Below are positions 60,001 to 64,000 of a DNA stretch of 64,000 nucleotides, one piece after another. The stretch is from assembly GCF_002775205.1 (NCBI RefSeq), contig NC_036454.1, positions 16,574,882-16,638,881 on the forward strand, written 5' to 3'. The stretch is from Xiphophorus maculatus. Taxonomy: Eukaryota; Chordata; Actinopteri; Cyprinodontiformes; Poeciliidae. The notes below the pieces were generated by a model that did no database searches, had not been told where the DNA came from, and was given only the letters and a program-made list of their open reading frames with translations. The translations under genes and the position numbers were made by a program. How positions within the stretch are numbered: position 1 is the first letter of the stretch; each line of letters opens with the position of its first letter.

Positions 60001-63000
60001 AAACATCCTTCTAATTTGATCTTCAGACGCTTGGTGTCATTCTCGGGCCAGAAAGGAACAGCTGACTAAATAGGGGCAAAAAAAAAAAAAACAAAACAAG
60101 AAGGCGGCAGTTTAATATTCACAGAAAAAAGCAATGCCTCAACACATTGGCTAGTATTTCTAAACTGTTTTAACATGTCATATTAAAATAAAAACTAATT
60201 ATCAACTTTTAACTTATCATATAAAATAAAAATAATAATTTGACAAAAACAAAATTAGGACAGAAGTACTAAACTAATTTAAAAAAAAAAAATGAACGTT
60301 TCTAAAATGCATCAATAACCATAAAACTCCTATAAAAAAGTGAACATTTTTGGGGAACACAAAAAAAATACATATAATTTAATTTAACATGACCTTATAT
60401 AAAAGCTATTAAAAGACTAGATATTAGTGAAAAAGAAATGAAAAAGTAAGTAACTAGTTTGACCTGTTCTGGCTCTGCTTGAGTCCAGTTTTCAAGGCCC
60501 TCCTCACAGACGAAAACCCTGTGCTTGGTTCTGTTGACCAGCATGTAAAACGGTACAAAGGTCACGATGCGGGTCAGACTGAAACTGCTCGCATCAATCT
60601 TCACACCGACCTGGGAGCAGACAGGCATCAAGCAAAATACAAGACATGACGATGATGATATGCAATTATTTACATAACAAAACATGACTTACAGAAAAAT
60701 GTAAATAAATTACATAACATCGTAAAGTTGTTCAAAGGATAAATCTGAACAACTTTATTCAGGTCTACTAATTTTAAAGATTGTTGTTTCCAGCTCATGA
60801 AAACCCAGCCTTCAAGTTCTCTAAAAATGTAAATATAACAAAAACCAATAAAATGCAATTAAAAAACAGGATTTTTATACAGAAATGTAATGCTGGGTTT
60901 ACAGCCTGCACAATCATGGGGAAAGAAGGCTGACTTGAAAAGTGGTGACTTGAGATGTAAGGAAATTTACCATGAATATTATCAAGCTTAGTTAAAAATT
61001 ATAAAAATTTCAATAAAGCATTATTAGATTGAAGTCAGCAGCATAAATGTTAATATCAGTAATATTAGCAGCTTTGATAAGATTATCAATATTACACTAA
61101 ATTTACAATAAACTAACAAATCTAATAATTCTCCTTTGTTAAATAACAACATGGACTAAACACATAATGCTCCTATCACTCAGATTGTTTATGTTCATGA
61201 GTCCATAAATATGTTTTTAAGCTCAGAGAATGGCATATTGACATTAAACTATCACTTTATCAATGTTAGCGGGACATTTCTCATTTGATAAAATCTTTAT
61301 GTTTGAAATTCAACAAATAAAACAAAGTCTTACCAGATAGTCTTTGTATCTGCCTTTACATTTCACATCGCCATGGCTACCAACAGTGTCGAGAGAGAAA
61401 TCGTCTGACAGCTCGCTGTCTGAGATCATAAGGCGGACCTGAGAGTGGAAAAAAAATATCTCATTTAGTACAGCAGGAATGCACCAACTCTTCTGAAAGG
61501 TGTGAGTATTTGTAGCTTTATAAAAAACCGATGTGTTAAACTTGCTTTGGCATGCAGGTGGGGCTTATGTGATATCATGATTTCACACCAATGTGTGTAG
61601 CAATGTTCCTTGATGACGCATTAAAAGTAACATTACAGGTAATAACAATTTTGGAAAACACAATACTGAATAATAAAGTCTTTTTTCTTCCTACCTTATT
61701 GTTTCTCAGAAAATTGCGAGGCTTGAAGGAGAAGAGAAGCGGCATATCGTAGTCTAGAGGGTGTTTACGGTGAATATCATCAGCCTTGTACTGCAGCAAC
61801 CTCCCTGTCTTATTCATCATCCAGTATGGAGAGTGGATGGCGACAACAGTCTGGCCTGGGTCGTACTGAACATGCATTGCAATATCTAACTCAGGCTTCT
61901 TCCTTTCTAACACATCTCCTACATCTTCCTCATCGACGCGTAGAGACTGGAACACAATGAAGGTGATTTCTTCCTGCTCACTCTGGAGTCTGCAAGACAA
62001 CAAGTTATTCTGACTTAGAGGGGAAACAGTGACGTCAGGTTTGAAGGTACGTATAAATGAAAGATGCAGGTTAGACCTGTATTCACAGGACCAGTCCTGA
62101 GCCAAATAATCCAGAAGCCGGAGATCAAGAGTTGACTGGTTGATGACCGCAGTGTGAAGCTGAGCAGAGTGGCCTGGACCCAGCGTAACTTCAGGGCCAC
62201 TGTCCTTGCTCCCCTGTTGCTAAAAATTAATTTAATTAATTTGGGAGTTTTTAAAGACAGGCATCAAAGACTCTGATAAGTTACAAATTTCTTTAGATCG
62301 GGACCCGATCTGTTGTGTTTTGAGATCTTTTGGCCTAGTTTATGTTGCAGGATTGGTTCTCTTTAATTGATATTATGATTTTTTTTGTTTTTGTTTCACT
62401 TTATTAAATAATTCACATTAAACTCAAAAAACCAAAACAATACCAGGTTACAAACCCATAACTGGACTTGATTCTGCAAGTCTGACAAAAATCACATCTA
62501 TCTAGTAAAGTTAAGCTTAGCTGTGTAAAAATGTTGGTACATCCAACCTTTAATTTGTAGGCAATTGGGTAAGGCAGCAGATTGCGGAGCAGGACAGAGG
62601 GCCAGAGGTGAAGCACGAAGGGAATGTCACAGTTTTCTCCGATATCTCCCGTCTCCTTGCACGTCACTGTGTCTTTCACCGGCACCATGTTGATGATCAT
62701 CATGATGCCAGACTCATCTCCACGACGACGGCATTTCTGCTGTAGGCGAGTAGCTGGATTATGGTTGAAGAAGTCTTCGTAGCTGAAGCCCTCTGACACG
62801 TCAAACTGTTTTCCGTCGTCTTCGGCGGTCTCCTCTGTTGTCGGCTGTAGGCTCAGCTCAGACCTGAGGGCAACAGAGATTAGAAAGAAGAGATGATTGT
62901 GAATGTGAAGGGTGGTTGTGGTTTGGTACTCACCTGTATGAATCAAATGGTACACAGAACTCCTCAGTCGGAGAAGCTTTTCCCAGATATGTCGATCCCT

Positions 63001-64000
63001 CAAAAACGTTGAATGGTATTGTGAAATGATTGATGATCTGCAAAGAATATGGAAATAACATCACAGATGCACAATAAATTATGGTCTCTTGTGCATTTTG
63101 ATGTGATCTTCCAAGATTAGATAAATTATCTGATGAAAACATCTAATTTTCTCTTCTTTCAAGGTACCTGAAAAGGAGAGCGGATCTTGATGTATTTGCT
63201 GCCCTCCACAGAGGAAATCTGACAGACGAGGAACCGAGTGACTCCTGAGTCTTTGTGCATGACACTGTACATACCCCGTCCCACTTTGATCAGAGGGATC
63301 ACACTGGTGGAAGTGTGGCCCTCTGGAGCTAAAAACATAAAAAAAAAAAAAGAGCTAATTTTTTATATGCTAAAAGTCAGGATAGAGATAATTATACATA
63401 CTGAATTTTTTTAAAAATTAGATAAATGGACTCGATAAGAAGGAAGATACAGGTATGAAATATTGTGTTTTAAGTTGTTTTTGTTTAATGTGTTGCCTAC
63501 AGTGGTAAACTTCCTAAATAAGACATTAGAACCACAAATTTAATTAGATTTATGTGATCGACTAAATCAAGATAGAGCTTAGTTGTCAAGTGGAAGACAA
63601 ATTATAAATGGTAAAAAAAAAATTCTAGACACATTTATGAAAAGTGTGCAATATTCAGATATTAGACAAGTAGAGTTGGTGAAGAAATACTGGAAAAGAA
63701 AAGTGATGCTACAACTTATTGACACAATAATTTCCAGTTCTGTGTGGCTTTATCAAACATTCCTAATAGAATACATTGAGGTTTGTGTCCGTGATTTGAC
63801 AAAAAGTGATATTAACTTTGTTGCAAGGTGTGAAGAAACATAACGATAAGAAACACAAAATTGACCTGGGTTTAAAAAATACAAATCATCCAGATCTAAA
63901 GTAGCAGGCAACTCACCAGGCTGTATGTAGTAGTGTTTTTCACTCAGCGAGGTCATGGCTGAGAACTGATCCGACTGTGTTGTGACTGAGTAGTCCATCC
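43208..64000 (-). CDS. vps13a: Vacuolar protein sorting 13A (chorein), C-terminal 32 exons
   Basis: Partial at the right edge. Coding exons in order: 64000-63917, 63328-63168, 63037-62934, 62863-62548, 62219-62077, 61989-61695, 61438-61334, 60610-60464, 60065-59934, 59856-59726, 58296-58228, 56284-56152, 52833-52773, 52686-52515, 52407-52254, 52071-51925, 51027-50946, 50863-50794, 50593-50479, 50351-50238, 49847-49702, 49589-49508, 49146-49033, 48300-48225, 47820-47657, 47527-47482, 47366-47243, 46530-46416, 45065-44980, 43622-43499, 43421-43347, 43258-43208. All borders are GT/AG and every phase joins, giving about 1311 residues. This is the last two fifths of a protein of about 3170 residues; by count these are human exons 41-68 and 70-73. 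Highly conserved runs include [30 protein letters not shown] and [11 protein letters not shown]13A moves lipids in bulk at ER-mitochondria, lipid-droplet and plasma-membrane contacts; human loss causes chorea-acanthocytosis. No damage was seen. Confidence 0.96.
43850..44035 (+). mobile_element. Tc1-like transposase C-terminus relic
   Basis: In a vps13a intron, plus-strand pieces read [12 protein letters not shown] and, after a frame change, [17 protein letters not shown]. These match the usual end of fish Tc1 transposases ([11 protein letters not shown]...[14 protein letters not shown], from memory). In-frame stops and frameshifts make it dead. Terminal repeats were not found. Confidence 0.65.
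45303..45308 (-). terminator. vps13a: Poly(A) signal for the vps13a short isoform
   Basis: TTTATT on plus (AATAAA on minus), about 340 bases past the alternative stop at 45645. This is the expected distance for a terminal exon. Confidence 0.45.
45645..45707 (-). CDS. vps13a: vps13a alternative last coding exon (short isoform tail)
   Basis: Between the exons corresponding to human 68 (46416-46530) and 70 (44980-45065), the minus strand has a good acceptor (cttgtcatgtccacag). After it come 20 codons in the correct phase 0, [20 protein letters not shown], then TAA at 45645-45647. An AATAAA signal follows on that strand at 45308-45303. Human VPS13A has an isoform (1B) ending in an exon 69 at exactly this place, with an acidic tail as I recall. 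This isoform would lack the PH-like domain and end soon after the amphipathic ATG2-C-like region. Confidence 0.7.
   Translation of the reverse strand, partial: RRLAYIERSKNIYFEDEDDE
46077..46116 (-). repeat. tRNA-like SINE head fragment fused to a short GT repeat
   Basis: On the minus strand 'agagcggctcagttggtaga' followed by 'gcacacacac' shows a tRNA D-arm/A-box (GGCTCAGTTGGTAGAGC) with no B box after it; a (GT)n replaces the body. It looks like the truncated head of a tRNA-derived SINE, not a tRNA gene. Confidence 0.45.
46416..50593 (-). other. vps13a: vps13a exons for the ATG2-C-like amphipathic region
   Basis: Exons 50593-50479 through 46530-46416 encode the helix-rich C-terminal region. 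First come [20 protein letters not shown] and [14 protein letters not shown], then glycine/alanine-rich amphipathic helices ([60 protein letters not shown]). In human VPS13A this part targets lipid droplets and mitochondria. This is the best conserved stretch of the gene in the window. Confidence 0.85.
48530..48640. mobile_element. Teleost MITE fragment in a vps13a intron
   Basis: 'gtgataatttttcagccata' followed by 'tcgtccaggcctatcatat' is the typical end of a dispersed teleost element (…GCCATATCGCCCAGCCCTA, from memory). The preceding AT-rich part has the alternating 'caattatcaatattgatatg' style. Other end not found. Confidence 0.4.
51028..51924 (-). other. vps13a: vps13a intron, nothing found
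   Basis: AT-rich intron of 0.9 kb. I see no repeat family or exon in it. Confidence 0.65.
52883..53380 (-). mobile_element. tRNA-derived SINE, ATGG-tailed family, copy 3, headless, with a nested MITE
   Basis: The ATGG tail (plus 'catccatccatt', 52883) and body ('gaggcggggtaaccctgaac', 'ggactgtgggaggaagccgg', 'agtacccggag') match the other two copies. The element stops near 'gcgcatgcacagggagaatg' and lacks the tRNA head, so it is 5' truncated. It is interrupted by a MITE at 53064-53285. Confidence 0.85.
53064..53285. mobile_element. hAT-like MITE nested in SINE copy 3
   Basis: Termini 'cagtggtctcaaaactgc' and, reverse-complemented, 'cagtcgtctcaaaccgc' are near-matching inverted repeats. The flanking 8-mers 'atttaaag' and 'acttggag' agree at 5 of 8 positions with only transitions, which fits an aged hAT 8-bp duplication. 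Its removal rejoins the SINE body, so it came later than the SINE. Confidence 0.75.
54276..55826. mobile_element. hAT-like composite element in a vps13a intron
   Basis: The left end 'cggctgaaacaattcctcga' with 'atgattcgagtacctcgatt' and the right end '...actaaaatgtttgtttacaa' then 'cagccct' are, from memory, the two ends of a known style of teleost hAT-derived element (AGGGCTG... ends). No transposase was seen. Its middle contains a foldback element (54607-55058) and a C-rich stretch (55259-55400). Both ends may belong to different elements, so the span is tentative. Confidence 0.4.
54607..55058. mobile_element. Foldback element with internal tandem repeats
   Basis: The outer arms are near-perfect inverted repeats of 37-38 bases: left 54607-54644 starts 'acctgagtgaagttggc', and right 55022-55058 is its reverse complement apart from one base of the C run and one mismatch. 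Between them are two full units and one partial unit of about 129-143 bases (54694, 54837 and 54966), each with 'gctgca(a/c)aaaccagcac' and 'tttgattt...gggggg'. The right arm is the end of the third unit, so the left arm is an inverted copy of that part. Confidence 0.8.
56285..58227 (-). other. vps13a: vps13a intron, nothing found
   Basis: AT-rich intron of 1.9 kb. No repeat family, RNA gene or exon recognised. Confidence 0.65.
58380..58654. mobile_element. hAT-like MITE in a vps13a intron
   Basis: A 275-bp element with near-perfect terminal inverted repeats, 'tagagatgcaccaatc' (58380-58395) and, on the other strand, 'tagagatgcaccaatc' from the right end (58639-58654). The flanking 8-mers are 'cggtttaa' (58372-58379) and 'ttgtttaa' (58655-58662), 6 of 8 matching, as expected for a hAT target duplication. 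No coding capacity. Confidence 0.8.
58655..59725 (-). other. vps13a: vps13a intron remainder, nothing found
   Basis: About 1.1 kb of AT-rich intron between the MITE and the next upstream exon. The open frames at 59157-59445 have no splice or family support. Confidence 0.55.

Larger units (their letters stand above)
52254..63328 (-). other. vps13a: vps13a exons for the VAB (adaptor-binding) region and the link to ATG2-C
   Basis: Exons from 63328-63168 to 52407-52254 encode repeated beta-sandwich modules. Each shows an Asn in a related setting: INHFTIPF (63037-62934), [13 protein letters not shown] (62863-62548), [12 protein letters not shown] (61989-61695), [11 protein letters not shown] (60610-60464) and [10 protein letters not shown] (59856-59726). 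The VAB domain of VPS13 proteins is built of such repeats with an invariant Asn and binds Pro-X-Pro adaptors. Exon 52686-52515 (GLQRVVVF...) and exon 52407-52254 ([13 protein letters not shown]) follow it. Confidence 0.75.

Noticed and set aside
62293..62309. Palindrome 'agatcgggacccgatct' in a vps13a intron
   Set aside because: 8-bp arms only; expected occasionally by chance and no other signal nearby.

Overview
The window is vertebrate nuclear DNA, almost certainly from a ray-finned (percomorph) fish. It has spliced genes with GT/AG introns, AT-rich introns, CpG-rich first exons, tRNA-derived SINEs of a kind common in teleosts, and many short DNA-transposon relics. A cyprinodontiform-like fish is a weak guess from the style of the poly(A)-tailed SINE. 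No prokaryotic, viral or CRISPR content was seen.

Three protein genes fill most of the window. gnaq (+, CDS 3065-21464) and gna14 (+, CDS 26846-41599) lie in tandem. Each has seven coding exons, and exons 2-7 have identical sizes (185, 155, 129, 130, 154 and 191 bases). They encode Gq-class G-protein alpha subunits of 359 and 354 residues. On the opposite strand, converging on gna14, is the 3' part of vps13a (-, 64000 down to 43208): 32 coding exons giving the last 1311 or so residues. They cover the VAB adaptor-binding region, the ATG2-C-like amphipathic region and the C-terminal PH-like domain. The order VPS13A-GNA14-GNAQ and the orientations match human 9q21, so this is an old conserved block. 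The two G-alphas act at the plasma membrane between receptors and phospholipase C-beta. VPS13A is a bridge-type lipid-transfer protein at organelle contact sites. The synteny does not imply a shared pathway.

Layout: 1-2000 is flank with two unidentified coding-like pieces (389-520 + and 1253-1465 -). 2000-3064 is the CpG-rich gnaq 5' region. 3065-21464 is gnaq with a large repeat-rich intron 1. 21465-26845 is the gnaq 3' UTR and spacer. 26846-41599 is gna14 with a 10.7 kb intron 1. 41600-43207 holds the two facing 3' UTRs. 43208-64000 is vps13a.

The points most worth a second look are: (i) an alternative last exon of vps13a with an acidic tail and its own poly(A) signal, placed where human VPS13A exon 69 sits; (ii) a 452-bp foldback element with internal tandem repeats, probably nested in a hAT-like element; (iii) several datable nested insertions, namely a SINE with a 15-bp target duplication inside a Tc1-like element and a MITE inside a truncated SINE; (iv) the two orphan coding-like pieces at the left edge; and (v) four perfect 14-16 bp hairpins in introns. 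I did not find a convincing wholly new biological system. Comparisons with human proteins and repeat families are from memory, not from a search.
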